From positions 1 through 43,989 of the IMG/VR virus record IMGVR_UViG_3300006874_000028: DNA of 43,989 bases; one strand, given 5' to 3'. The notes below the pieces were generated by a model that made no database searches, was not told where the DNA came from, and saw only the letters and a list, made by a program, of their open reading frames with translations. A program made the translations under genes and the position numbers. Origin of the DNA: a virus. Shown in pieces: positions 1 through 7,309 of this stretch; the stretch's first letter is position 1; every line of letters starts with the position of its first letter.

Positions 1-717
1 TCCATAATTTCCTCCAATTGCTGAAACTCCACTGCCAACCCCAACATTCCCACTTGCATCAACAAACAACCGCCCCTGACCATTAGTCGAGATGGCTACT
101 TGGTCTGCGCCGGGGGAGTAAATGCCGGTGTTGGTATCGGTGCCGAAGTAGACAGACGGGGCCGTATTGCTACCCAACGGTACACTTACTGTTCCCGAGC
201 TGTTTACACTAAAACTACTCGTACCATTAAGTTGTAGGTCTAGCAATCTTCCGCTGAACCCACTCGCTGCATTAACACCGAGACCAGTACCACTTGTGCT
301 CCAAGCAGTCGAAGTCGTACCAGTTGGTTCAATCAGCAGTTGAGGCTTAGTCGTGGTAGCAGTGCCACCAGTGAACCAAGAGCCAGTGAAGGAGACAGGC
401 GGTGTGGATGCAGCACCTGCCAAGCTGATGTTGATCTCACCAGTACTGCCGATATTGGCAGAAGTGAGGCCAGCTTGAGCACCTGCAGAGTTGTACGTCA
501 GTTGACCAGAGCTGCCAGCAACTAATGCGACGGTGCCGGTGGCATCCGGGAAGCTGATCGTGCGGTTGGCAGTTGGTGTGACCACCTGCACGGTGGTTTC
601 GTAGGTGCCGCCGTCATCAAGGTTGATGTCGCCACTAACGTCTAAACTTTCAAACTCCCCATTGGGACTATCAGTGGCATCAAAATTGCCAGTAAATGGA
701 TTAAATTTATATCCCAT
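1..717 (-). CDS. Tail fibre protein, N-terminal part (runs off the left edge)
   Basis: An open frame starts at an ATG at 717 (MGYKFNPFTGNFD) and stays open for 239 codons to the window edge, so its C-terminus is missing. It is rich in Gly, Ser, Thr and Asn. It contains the block NTGIYSPGADQVAIST followed by RLFVDASGNVGVG, which I recognise from cyanophage tail fibres. It lies 5 bases after the 110-residue gene and closes the surface-protein series in this window. Role inferred: adhesin or fibre on the virion surface. The receptor-binding end is not visible. Confidence 0.8.
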   Translation of the reverse strand, partial: MGYKFNPFTGNFDATDSPNGEFESLDVSGDINLDDGGTYETTVQVVTPTANRTISFPDATGTVALVAGSSGQLTYNSAGAQAGLTSANIGSTGEINISLAGAASTPPVSFTGSWFTGGTATTTKPQLLIEPTGTTSTAWSTSGTGLGVNAASGFSGRLLDLQLNGTSSFSVNSSGTVSVPLGSNTAPSVYFGTDTNTGIYSPGADQVAISTNGQGRLFVDASGNVGVGSGVSAIGGNYG

Positions 718-722
718 GATCC

Positions 723-1055
723 TCAGCTCTTAGTAACTGAAAGAAGCGTAGAGCCACTATAGGCAAGCGCCAATGTGCCCACTGTAGTGCCACTTTCTCC
801 GCCAGTCTTATACGTCACGCCAGTCAATGTAGATCCGCTATAGGCAAGCGCAATATAATCATGCTCAGGAACGCTCAGCCCTTGCACCACTGGCAGCGGA
901 TTGCCACTATCATTTGTCACCTCCACTTCAGCGCCAATTGTGACGCCGCTAATCGTCACGCCACTGGCAAATGCAACAGGCACGGGGCCGCCATTTAGAT
1001 CCCCACGAATCAAGAGAGCTTCATACTGCTCCCCATTGATAACTCTCTGTGCCAT
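723..1055 (-). CDS. Small repeat-containing virion protein (110 aa)
   Basis: Product unrecognised. The sequence is beta-rich and lacks Cys. The motif ALAYSGSTL occurs twice near the C-terminus (about residues 69-77 and 95-103), each followed by a Val-Thr segment, suggesting a short tandem beta repeat. The N-terminus (MAQRVINGEQYEALLIRGD) has no signal peptide. It sits between two surface-protein genes on the same strand, so a minor fibre or baseplate role is inferred from position only. Confidence 0.7.
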   Translation of the reverse strand: MAQRVINGEQYEALLIRGDLNGGPVPVAFASGVTISGVTIGAEVEVTNDSGNPLPVVQGLSVPEHDYIALAYSGSTLTGVTYKTGGESGTTVGTLALAYSGSTLLSVTKS

Positions 1056-1112
1056 AGTAATGAAGCGCTTATCCTTCCATGTTACTACAAAAGGACAAAA
1101 GCTATGCCCTAG

Positions 1113-1697
1113 TCAGCTCTTGACTATCAGCTTCATGAATTCCACCAAGATGGCGTCTGCCTTGGTTTTATTTTGCACAATGAAGAAAATTCTGTCATCA
1201 GTAGTTAATTGCACAAGTGTTTGAATGGTGCCAGTTTTGGGCTGGTTGGATTGCGTACCTGCGTTTACATAGATTTCACTTTCAGAAATGCGATCAGCAT
1301 CAGCGTCCAATGGAGAAGATGCGTCGCGATTAACGCCAATATAAAAACCACAAGTGTCTTGACTGCCAGAGTAAAAACTAAACGTGGCAATGGCATGGAA
1401 AAGCCCATTGGTTCCTTTGTACTTAAGAGAATTAGTTAAGGCATCTTTTTCAAAATTAGTTAATGAGCTGGCAATCATCACCCCAGAAACCACAGCTCTT
1501 CCATTGGTCTGATCAATGGGAGTAGTAACTGTATTGGCTTTCAAATAAATGACACCAGAATCTGCGCTACGTGGCGGCCCCTGTGTGCCTGGCGCAGTTA
1601 GCAGTACGCTTACATCGCTACTGGTTACATTGACACTGGCATTGTTTTCAGTGATGAGAACCGTACTTTGCTGCTCTTGAATTGTTACCGCGGTCAT
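1113..1697 (-). CDS. Putative virion surface protein (194 aa)
   Basis: Unrecognised family. The start was placed at ATG 1697 (MTAVTIQEQQ) because an upstream in-frame start would overlap the preceding gene by 31 bases, whereas 1697 falls just after that gene's TGA. The N-terminal part has Thr/Val-rich strands ending in a short TAPGTQGPP linker. The C-terminal 130 residues look like a compact beta domain (FSFYSGSQDTCGFYIGVNRD; DRIFFIVQNKTKADAILVEF) of the C1q/TNF-like size seen in fibre tips. That comparison is inference only. Confidence 0.65.
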   Translation of the reverse strand: MTAVTIQEQQSTVLITENNASVNVTSSDVSVLLTAPGTQGPPRSADSGVIYLKANTVTTPIDQTNGRAVVSGVMIASSLTNFEKDALTNSLKYKGTNGLFHAIATFSFYSGSQDTCGFYIGVNRDASSPLDADADRISESEIYVNAGTQSNQPKTGTIQTLVQLTTDDRIFFIVQNKTKADAILVEFMKLIVKS

Positions 1698-1699
1698 AG

Positions 1700-2041
1700 T
1701 CAACTTCTCCAAGAAAAACCTTCGCTCCAAAAAACGCTACCTTCAAGTAGATAATATTTATCCCCTTCTGCTGTCGTCACTAGCACGTCATATTGACCCT
1801 GCTCGGTTATGCCGCTCGTCACGGAAGCCTCCAAGCGCATAACAAACATGCCACTAGGCTGAGAAACGTAAGGCGTAGAGAACGTAGCAAGCTTATTTGT
1901 GCCAAGCCTGTTCCATAGACTACCGCTAATCGTGTAGCCACTCATATTAACTGGCGTTCCGTCGCTGTCTTTATATTGCACTGCCATCTCGAATGTGGCA
2001 CCCTGCTGCAGCGTGATATCGTAGCGGCCTGGTTGTATCAT
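1700..2041 (-). CDS. Small baseplate/fibre-associated protein with QGATF motif (113 aa)
   Basis: The N-terminus reads GRYDITLQQGATFEMAVQYK and then DGTPVNMSGYTISGSLW. This pattern (IxxGATFxxxxxxxDxxGxPxxLxGYT) is common in small phage proteins resembling the N-terminal domain of baseplate upper proteins. Length fits a single beta-sandwich. It begins a new unit, lying just downstream of the terminator at 2092-2118. The 225-residue gene at 11,076 starts in a similar way (REGDSFDELYLAFQ), so the two may carry the same adaptor domain. Function inferred. Confidence 0.65.
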   Translation of the reverse strand: MIQPGRYDITLQQGATFEMAVQYKDSDGTPVNMSGYTISGSLWNRLGTNKLATFSTPYVSQPSGMFVMRLEASVTSGITEQGQYDVLVTTAEGDKYYLLEGSVFWSEGFSWRS

Positions 2042-2091
2042 GCCCCAATAAAGCGCCTAGTCTTCTCAATCTAGCAATAGTTTTGACCATT

Positions 2092-2118
2092 AAAAAGGAG
2101 GGCTTAAGGCCCTCCTTT
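2092..2118 (-). terminator. Rho-independent terminator after the 43-aa gene
   Basis: The stem AAAGGAGGGC (2094-2103) pairs with GCCCTCCTTT (2109-2118), 10 bp with a 5-base loop. Read on the minus strand the hairpin runs into TTTTTAATGG. It ends the transcript carrying the genes from 2254 upward. Confidence 0.85.
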
Positions 2119-2122
2119 CAAG

Positions 2123-2254
2123 CTATTTACCTTGTCCGCGAGACTGTTTGCGCCCGTGGTTTTGCTTGCTGTTTTTTCCCTGTCCTTGGCGAGTGCGCTT
2201 GGGCTTGCTCGTGATCAATGTGGAGCCTGTGAGGCTCTTTTTGGGCTTAGCCAT
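2123..2254 (-). CDS. Small, very basic conserved cyanophage protein (43 aa)
   Basis: The ATG at 2254 overlaps the TAA of the upstream gene (TAATG), implying translational coupling. The product starts MAKPKKSLTGSTLITSKPKR and ends RGQGK. It is packed with Lys, Arg, Gln and Gly and has almost no hydrophobic residues. From memory, similar KPKKTRQG...RGQGK peptides occur in cyanophage genomes. Function unknown; nucleic-acid or virion binding is possible from the charge. It lies directly before a strong terminator. Confidence 0.8.
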   Translation of the reverse strand: MAKPKKSLTGSTLITSKPKRTRQGQGKNSKQNHGRKQSRGQGK

Positions 2255-2697
2255 TACACAGGCTCTTCAGGCCATGTGATTTCCCAGGGGAAACCAGCTT
2301 GCAATGTGATGTCGCGTAGTTCTTGACGATACGACGCCCATGCAGCAGTGTCCACAGGGGCATCAGAAAGCTGAGTCCAATCACTTGCAGACAAGAGCTG
2401 GTTACGCTCACTCCTCTCAACTCTCGCTTTATCTGCAGTTCGCGCATTAATTTCGGCTTGACTCGCGTCAACAACCGTCCAAGCCTGTGTCCATACCCCG
2501 CCATCATTCACAGGGTCTGCTTCGATCAGGTTTTTAGTGTGATCGAAAGTCGGTGGGTCTGCTTGATGGACCTTCACATAACCATCTGGCGCTTCAAATG
2601 GAACTGGAAAAGATGTATTGGGATGGAGTGATTTGATGCTTATCTCGCTAAGGGGATACTTGGCGATGCTTCCGTTTTCAATGAGCGCGTAAGTCAT
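2254..2697 (-). CDS. Tail fibre assembly/chaperone-like protein (Phage_tail_APC type)
   Basis: The C-terminal half has the characteristic series ERNQLLSASDWTQLSDAP, WASYRQELRDIT, GFPWEITWP. I recognise this as the phage tail assembly chaperone family (Phage_tail_APC) found beside fibre genes. The N-terminal half (MTYALIENGSIAKYPLSE) resembles the start of many fibre-assembly proteins. Such proteins help fibres fold or attach and are not always part of the virion. Length (147 aa) is normal for the family. Its stop overlaps the start of the small basic protein. Confidence 0.85.
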   Translation of the reverse strand: MTYALIENGSIAKYPLSEISIKSLHPNTSFPVPFEAPDGYVKVHQADPPTFDHTKNLIEADPVNDGGVWTQAWTVVDASQAEINARTADKARVERSERNQLLSASDWTQLSDAPVDTAAWASYRQELRDITLQAGFPWEITWPEEPV

Positions 2698-2784
2698 TTT
2701 GAGTCTTTAGTAGGAATTGGTTGTAAATGGCCATTAAATAGCCGATTAAAACGCGCAATCTTGCGCATTAAAAAACTCGCTAAA

Positions 2785-3363
2785 TCACCATAGGCCGCCA
2801 CCGCCTTGATATACAGTGCCGCTATTCTGAATTGTAATATCGCCAATCTTGTAACCACCTTGGTTTTGAGTAATAAAATACAGTGTTCCTGACGGACAGT
2901 CGAAAGGGCCTGCAACCGTTCCAGTCTGTCCATTTTTGAAATATATTCTTGGGCTGCCAGATTCCAGTCTGACAGCGAGCGTATGCACGTAATCTCCTCT
3001 TAATACTCCTGGTCCTGAACCGCTACCCAAACCGAAAATGCCACCACTCCAATACCAAGTCGTAGTACGAGTATCGCCGTAGCTCATGTTAACTGAATTG
3101 GTGTTTGACACGCCAACAAAATTGATATATTGAGAATAGCCCTCGATTTGACGCCACTGCAAATGCCATCCTGTTGTCGTCACCGTAGGGAAAGCTGTTG
3201 TATAAGCAGAACTGCTACTAGTCGTCGAGGTCTCGCCTGCGACAAAATTTACGCCACTAATTGCCGCAGTGGAAATATAATTTGATGTCCATGATATAGT
3301 GCCAAGTGACACTCGGGCGTCTCCACCTGCGCCCATCATCAAAAGACGAGAATTCGGATCCAT
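2785..3363 (-). CDS. Putative virion surface / receptor-binding protein (192 aa)
   Basis: Not recognised as a named family. Aromatic- and Gly/Ser/Thr-rich, with a jelly-roll-like pattern (WHLQWRQIEGYSQYINFVGVSN; LRGDYVHTLAVRLES; RIYFKNGQTGTVAGPF) and a Gly-rich C-terminus ending GGGGLW. The pattern of a short N-terminal piece followed by a SPRY/lectin-like domain is what one expects of a receptor-binding module; this is inference. It is flanked by fibre genes on the same strand, with an 87-base gap before the next gene at 2697. Confidence 0.65.
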   Translation of the reverse strand: MDPNSRLLMMGAGGDARVSLGTISWTSNYISTAAISGVNFVAGETSTTSSSSAYTTAFPTVTTTGWHLQWRQIEGYSQYINFVGVSNTNSVNMSYGDTRTTTWYWSGGIFGLGSGSGPGVLRGDYVHTLAVRLESGSPRIYFKNGQTGTVAGPFDCPSGTLYFITQNQGGYKIGDITIQNSGTVYQGGGGLW

Positions 3364-3373
3364 TGAAATATCC

Positions 3374-4561
3374 TCAGTTCGTGTAGTTTACAAGGGCCGC
3401 GCCGCGCCAGCGGGCTCCGCTGTCATCGGTGATAAACATGAAGAGATGCGTTTTGCCCGTGATCAGCGTGGGGGCAGTGTCGTCCTCCCACTTCACGGCA
3501 GCAGGCCATGTGACAGTACCCGATGTGTGAGTGAGTTCAAGAATAAAGCTATAGGCACGGCTCGGCGGCACATTGCTAAATGTGAATGTGCTATTTGCAT
3601 TGATTGTCTTGGTGAAATAATTACCCGTGGAGCAATCGATATCAAGGGAGCCAACGCTTTGAACAGTCTGTGCAAATGCACCGTTCAAATCAAAGTCAGT
3701 GTTATTAGCCAGCGAGCTTTGGCCAACTGCCATGCCGCCAGTAGTGGCAATGTTGCCACTGGTGTTAACGGCAGTGGAGCCGCTAATCGTGCCAGCAGTG
3801 ATGGCATTACCGCTCACTTTGCCAGCAGTGCTGATTGTATTCAGCTTGGCATCTTGAATGGCTGCGCCAGTGCTAATGTCTTCATCAACAATGGTGCCAT
3901 TAGTGATATTGGTGCTGGTGATTGTGATACCAGCAGGCAGCGCACCACTTTCAAGCTTGCTCAGGCCAATGGCAGCAGAAGCGCTGATGTCAGCATTGAC
4001 AATCGTCCCATCGACAATGTTGTCGGTGCTAACAGTAATACCAGAAGGTAGGGCGCCAGTATCAAGCTTGGCGAGTGAAATAGCAGCGGAAGCACTAATG
4101 TCAGCGTTGACAATAGTTCCGTTCGTAATATTGTCGCTGGTAATTTGAACGCCAGAAGGCAGAGTGCCAGTGGCAAGCTTGCTCAGGCCAATAGCAGCAG
4201 CGCCGCTAATATCGCCATCAACAATGGTGCCATCCTTGATCAGCGCACTTGTGATAACAGGGGAGCGCCATGCCGTGCCGTCATACACCTTCGTGACATA
4301 ATCGCCACCAGTTGTATCGAGCCATTGCTCGCCAACGGTGTTGCCAGAAGCACCACCAGATGCAGGTGTGGCATTGGGAGCAGTGGTGCCAACGTAAACA
4401 GGCGCCACCTTCACGAGGTCATCACTATGACCACGCAGGTAGATGGCAGGATCCTCTTCGTTGTAGTTCAGTGCAATCTGACCGAATGCAAGGCCAGAAG
4501 CAGCGGGCCGCTTAGATGCGGTCCCGCTGCGAAGGTTGTAAATAGGAACTTGGGCAGCCAT
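3374..4561 (-). CDS. Tail fibre protein with tandem repeats (395 aa)
   Basis: The N-terminus (MAAQVPIYNLRSGTASKRPAASGLAFGQIALNYNEEDPAIYLR, here split as PIYNLRSGTASKRP and LAFGQIALNYN) resembles the attachment domain of cyanophage fibres. Residues about 105-235 hold four units of roughly 33 residues, each with (D/N)GTIV-(D/N)-(G/A/E)-DIS, AAIGLSKL or a variant, and TG(A/T)LPSGI. These probably form a trimeric beta or helical shaft. The C-terminal domain (FILELTHTSGTVTWPAAVKWEDDTAP, shown as TSGTVTWPAAVKWED) is widespread in phage fibre tips. Confidence 0.85.
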   Translation of the reverse strand: MAAQVPIYNLRSGTASKRPAASGLAFGQIALNYNEEDPAIYLRGHSDDLVKVAPVYVGTTAPNATPASGGASGNTVGEQWLDTTGGDYVTKVYDGTAWRSPVITSALIKDGTIVDGDISGAAAIGLSKLATGTLPSGVQITSDNITNGTIVNADISASAAISLAKLDTGALPSGITVSTDNIVDGTIVNADISASAAIGLSKLESGALPAGITITSTNITNGTIVDEDISTGAAIQDAKLNTISTAGKVSGNAITAGTISGSTAVNTSGNIATTGGMAVGQSSLANNTDFDLNGAFAQTVQSVGSLDIDCSTGNYFTKTINANSTFTFSNVPPSRAYSFILELTHTSGTVTWPAAVKWEDDTAPTLITGKTHLFMFITDDSGARWRGAALVNYTN

Positions 4562-4601
4562 TGTTAATTACAAATGAAAGGATGAAACTGACCGTGATTG
4601 C

Positions 4602-6491
4602 TTAGTAAGTGCCGCAATCAATAGCAGAAGTAGCCGTGTTCACGATATCAACCACCTGATTAGCAGTGAGATCCTGAACATCACCAGTACCAGCGCCAGC
4701 AGCGCGGCCCTTAATCAAGCCAGCAGTAATTTGGACCAGTCGGTCATTTGCGACGGAGTTGGGAGCAATGGCGCTAGACGAGAACACCGTCCAGTTGATG
4801 TCATCCACATCGAGGATGGGAGCATCAGCCACCTGCACGTAAGCAATGCCACCTTGCGATGTGCCGTCAACAATAAAGGTGAAGCTACCAGCAGCAAGTT
4901 CGGAGCTTGTGTTGGCGTCGTCAGCACGAGTGAGCACTGCAGGACGGTTCACTGCACCCTCATCAGTGGCCACATAGATGCCGTTTTGAGTGGCATCTGT
5001 TTGGTTCTTAATGAGAACGCGGTCACCTTGAGCGATGGCTACGCCATCAAGACTCAGTGCGCCATTGCCGCTTGCAAGCAGATAGAGCGTGTGGTCAACA
5101 CTGATCGTGCCAGAACCTACGCTTGTAATGTCAATCTGGGTGCCGCCAGCAGCATCAGCAGAATCAGCAGCAAGTTGAATGCTGTTGACGCCAGTGTTAA
5201 TAACAAAGTATTCAACACCAGCGCTCAGTCCGCCAGGAATAGCGCCAGTCGAAGAGATGTAAACACGCTCACCAGTATTGAAACCGTGGTTGTTAATGGT
5301 CAGTGTATCTGCACCAGTATCAACTGCACTGACAGCACCACTGGTATTGAAGTAAGTGCCAGAGAAATTAGCCGTGGAAGCTGCAACGCAAGCTTCCTTC
5401 AGCGTCAGACCCTGAGCGACAGAATCGGCATATTCCTTGGTTGCCGCATCGTTTGCGCTAATCGGCGGCGCAAGGTTGGTAATGCGGAAGTTATTGAGAT
5501 TGACATTCTGCGAGGCAGCGTTCAAGACGTTATTTGCATTAACGTCAACAACAACCTCTTGACCAACAGTGGTAACGCTTGCCTTAGAGGAGCCAGGGCG
5601 AATGCTCTTCAGCTCAACGCGATATTCACCAGCAACGGCAGATTTGCCATTGACAATTAGCGACTGACCAGTGGAGCCGACGTTAACAGCGCTCGATACG
5701 CCCTCAATGTTGAACAGGGCTGTTTGAGCAGTTGTGCCTGCCGTACCGCCTTGGTCGATGGAGAGGGCAGTGGTGAGGCCAGTGATGCTGGTGATGTCGC
5801 TGTTGTCGCCGCGGGCAGCAGCACCAAGGCTTGCACGAGCACCAGCGGCGGTGGTTGCATTCGTACCACCAAGGCTTACGCCAAGGGGCTGCCCCACCTG
5901 CAGGTCGTTGATGTTGATATTGCCAGGAACAACATCCACGGACACACTGTTGCCAGTGGAACCTGTGGTAACAGCCACTTTGTTGCTGGTGGCTTCAATG
6001 GAACGAACGCGAATGTCCTTGGTGCCATCAACAAGCGTATTAACTGCCTGAATGATGGTTGCATGCGAACCGTTAGCGGCAAGGTTCGTCGCTGCAGAGA
6101 CGTTCGTAGTGTTAACCGTCAGGTCAACACGATTAGCGGCAATGTTGTCGACACCGCTAATAGTGACGCCAGCACCAGGAACGATGTTCAGTTGTTGACG
6201 GGTGCCAACAGTGGTGCCACTATTGCTATAAATCGATTTCTGGATGGTTGTATCAGCCAGAACCGTGATGGTGACAGTATTGCCAGCATCGTCATAAGTA
6301 AGATCAACGCCATTCCCTGCCGAGAACAGCACATCAATCATGTCCTGAAGGCTTTCCTTCAGATTGGCATAGCTGATGCGCTTAGTAACGGAAAGCGTGG
6401 GGTCCGATGTATTGTCAACAATGACAAAAATATCATCATTGTTGGGCTGAATCAGCTCAACAAGATCCGTGATGAGTCTGCTTTGAGCCAT
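4602..6491 (-). CDS. Large tail fibre protein (629 aa)
   Basis: The N-terminus (SRLITDLVELIQPNNDDIFVI, then KRISYANLKESL) and LGGTNATTAAGARASLGAA are typical of cyanophage fibres. The segment around residues 340-365 (NLNNFRITNLAPPISANDAATKEYAD; key part ITNLAPPISANDAATKEY) is the classic connector found before fibre tips. A module at about residues 405-460 (NHGFNTGERVYISS ... LSAGVEYFVI ... IQLAADSADAAGG) is shared with the next upstream gene. Length and composition fit a structural fibre attached to the tail tip. Confidence 0.85.
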   Translation of the reverse strand: MAQSRLITDLVELIQPNNDDIFVIVDNTSDPTLSVTKRISYANLKESLQDMIDVLFSAGNGVDLTYDDAGNTVTITVLADTTIQKSIYSNSGTTVGTRQQLNIVPGAGVTISGVDNIAANRVDLTVNTTNVSAATNLAANGSHATIIQAVNTLVDGTKDIRVRSIEATSNKVAVTTGSTGNSVSVDVVPGNININDLQVGQPLGVSLGGTNATTAAGARASLGAAARGDNSDITSITGLTTALSIDQGGTAGTTAQTALFNIEGVSSAVNVGSTGQSLIVNGKSAVAGEYRVELKSIRPGSSKASVTTVGQEVVVDVNANNVLNAASQNVNLNNFRITNLAPPISANDAATKEYADSVAQGLTLKEACVAASTANFSGTYFNTSGAVSAVDTGADTLTINNHGFNTGERVYISSTGAIPGGLSAGVEYFVINTGVNSIQLAADSADAAGGTQIDITSVGSGTISVDHTLYLLASGNGALSLDGVAIAQGDRVLIKNQTDATQNGIYVATDEGAVNRPAVLTRADDANTSSELAAGSFTFIVDGTSQGGIAYVQVADAPILDVDDINWTVFSSSAIAPNSVANDRLVQITAGLIKGRAAGAGTGDVQDLTANQVVDIVNTATSAIDCGTY

Positions 6492-6494
6492 TGA

Positions 6495-7307
6495 TTAGGA
6501 AGCCCCGCTAACTTTGATTTCCTTGAATACAGGTATGGTAGCACTCGCAGACTTTTCCCTGGTCCAGAAGAAGGGCCGCAAAGACTCTAGAGTAGTGCCA
6601 CTATAAGTATAGATGAGATTGTCATTGCGATAAACAGTGACAACGCCGCTCAATCCATTGCGTCGCAGTTCCCAAACATCGTCACTTCGCAGATAAACAG
6701 GACCACCACTCACTGTAATGTCAATGCCACTACCAGCAACGGCAGCAGCGCGAGTTTCAGCAAGCTTGAAGTGATCGGTGCCAGAAGGAATGACGTAGTA
6801 AGTAACACCACTTTGCAACGGGGCGGGAGTGTTACCGCTATAAATAACAACTGCATCGCCTGTTCCGTAACCGTGGCCAGAGCTAACGAAAGTGTCGAAA
6901 GCGATGCTCACATCGTTGCCAATGCGATTTTTTGCCAGGCTTGCAATGGATTCGCCAGCAGCAGTCACGTTGACGAGAGTGCCATTATTGACATTCTCTG
7001 CAAAGCCCAGCGAATACACACCGAACTGACTGCCATCATCTGACACTTCACCAGACGATTGCCAAACGGACAATGTAGAGACATTGGCGCGAGTGGCAAG
7101 GCCCAGCGCCGTTGTCGGCGCTGTATTTCCAGCAACACCCACCTTCAAAAGGTCAGGAGCTACTTTAAATTCCAGCTTGCCGTCACGGGGGTCAAACGAT
7201 GGCGTTTGAAGAAGTTGAGTGCCAATGCAAAATGCATAGGCACGATCAACCAATTGATCTGGCAGCCCCTCGCCTGTCAGATTGATAATGTCACTACCAA
7301 CTGCCAT
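6495..7307 (-). CDS. Fibre-associated virion protein (270 aa)
   Basis: The N-terminal half (QLVDRAYAFCIGTQLLQTP; DGKLEFKVAPDLLKV) is not recognised. The central HGYGTGDAVVIYSG ... SGVTYYVIPSG ... FKLAETRAAAVAGSG module matches one in the 629-residue fibre immediately downstream, so the two genes share a domain. The C-terminal part (DVWELRRNGLSGVVTVYRN; TYSGTTLESLRPFF) resembles concanavalin/LamG-like sandwich strands. Stop and next start are 3 bases apart, indicating one operon. Virion surface role inferred. Confidence 0.7.
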   Translation of the reverse strand: MAVGSDIINLTGEGLPDQLVDRAYAFCIGTQLLQTPSFDPRDGKLEFKVAPDLLKVGVAGNTAPTTALGLATRANVSTLSVWQSSGEVSDDGSQFGVYSLGFAENVNNGTLVNVTAAGESIASLAKNRIGNDVSIAFDTFVSSGHGYGTGDAVVIYSGNTPAPLQSGVTYYVIPSGTDHFKLAETRAAAVAGSGIDITVSGGPVYLRSDDVWELRRNGLSGVVTVYRNDNLIYTYSGTTLESLRPFFWTREKSASATIPVFKEIKVSGAS

Positions 7308-7309
7308 GT

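Noticed and set aside
3700-4200. CRISPR-like periodicity
   Set aside because: The repeat is a diverged coding repeat of about 100 bases in a fibre gene, without spacers.
3299-6494. Long plus-strand ORFs opposite the fibre genes
   Set aside because: Repeat-driven shadows of the minus-strand fibre genes, low-complexity products.
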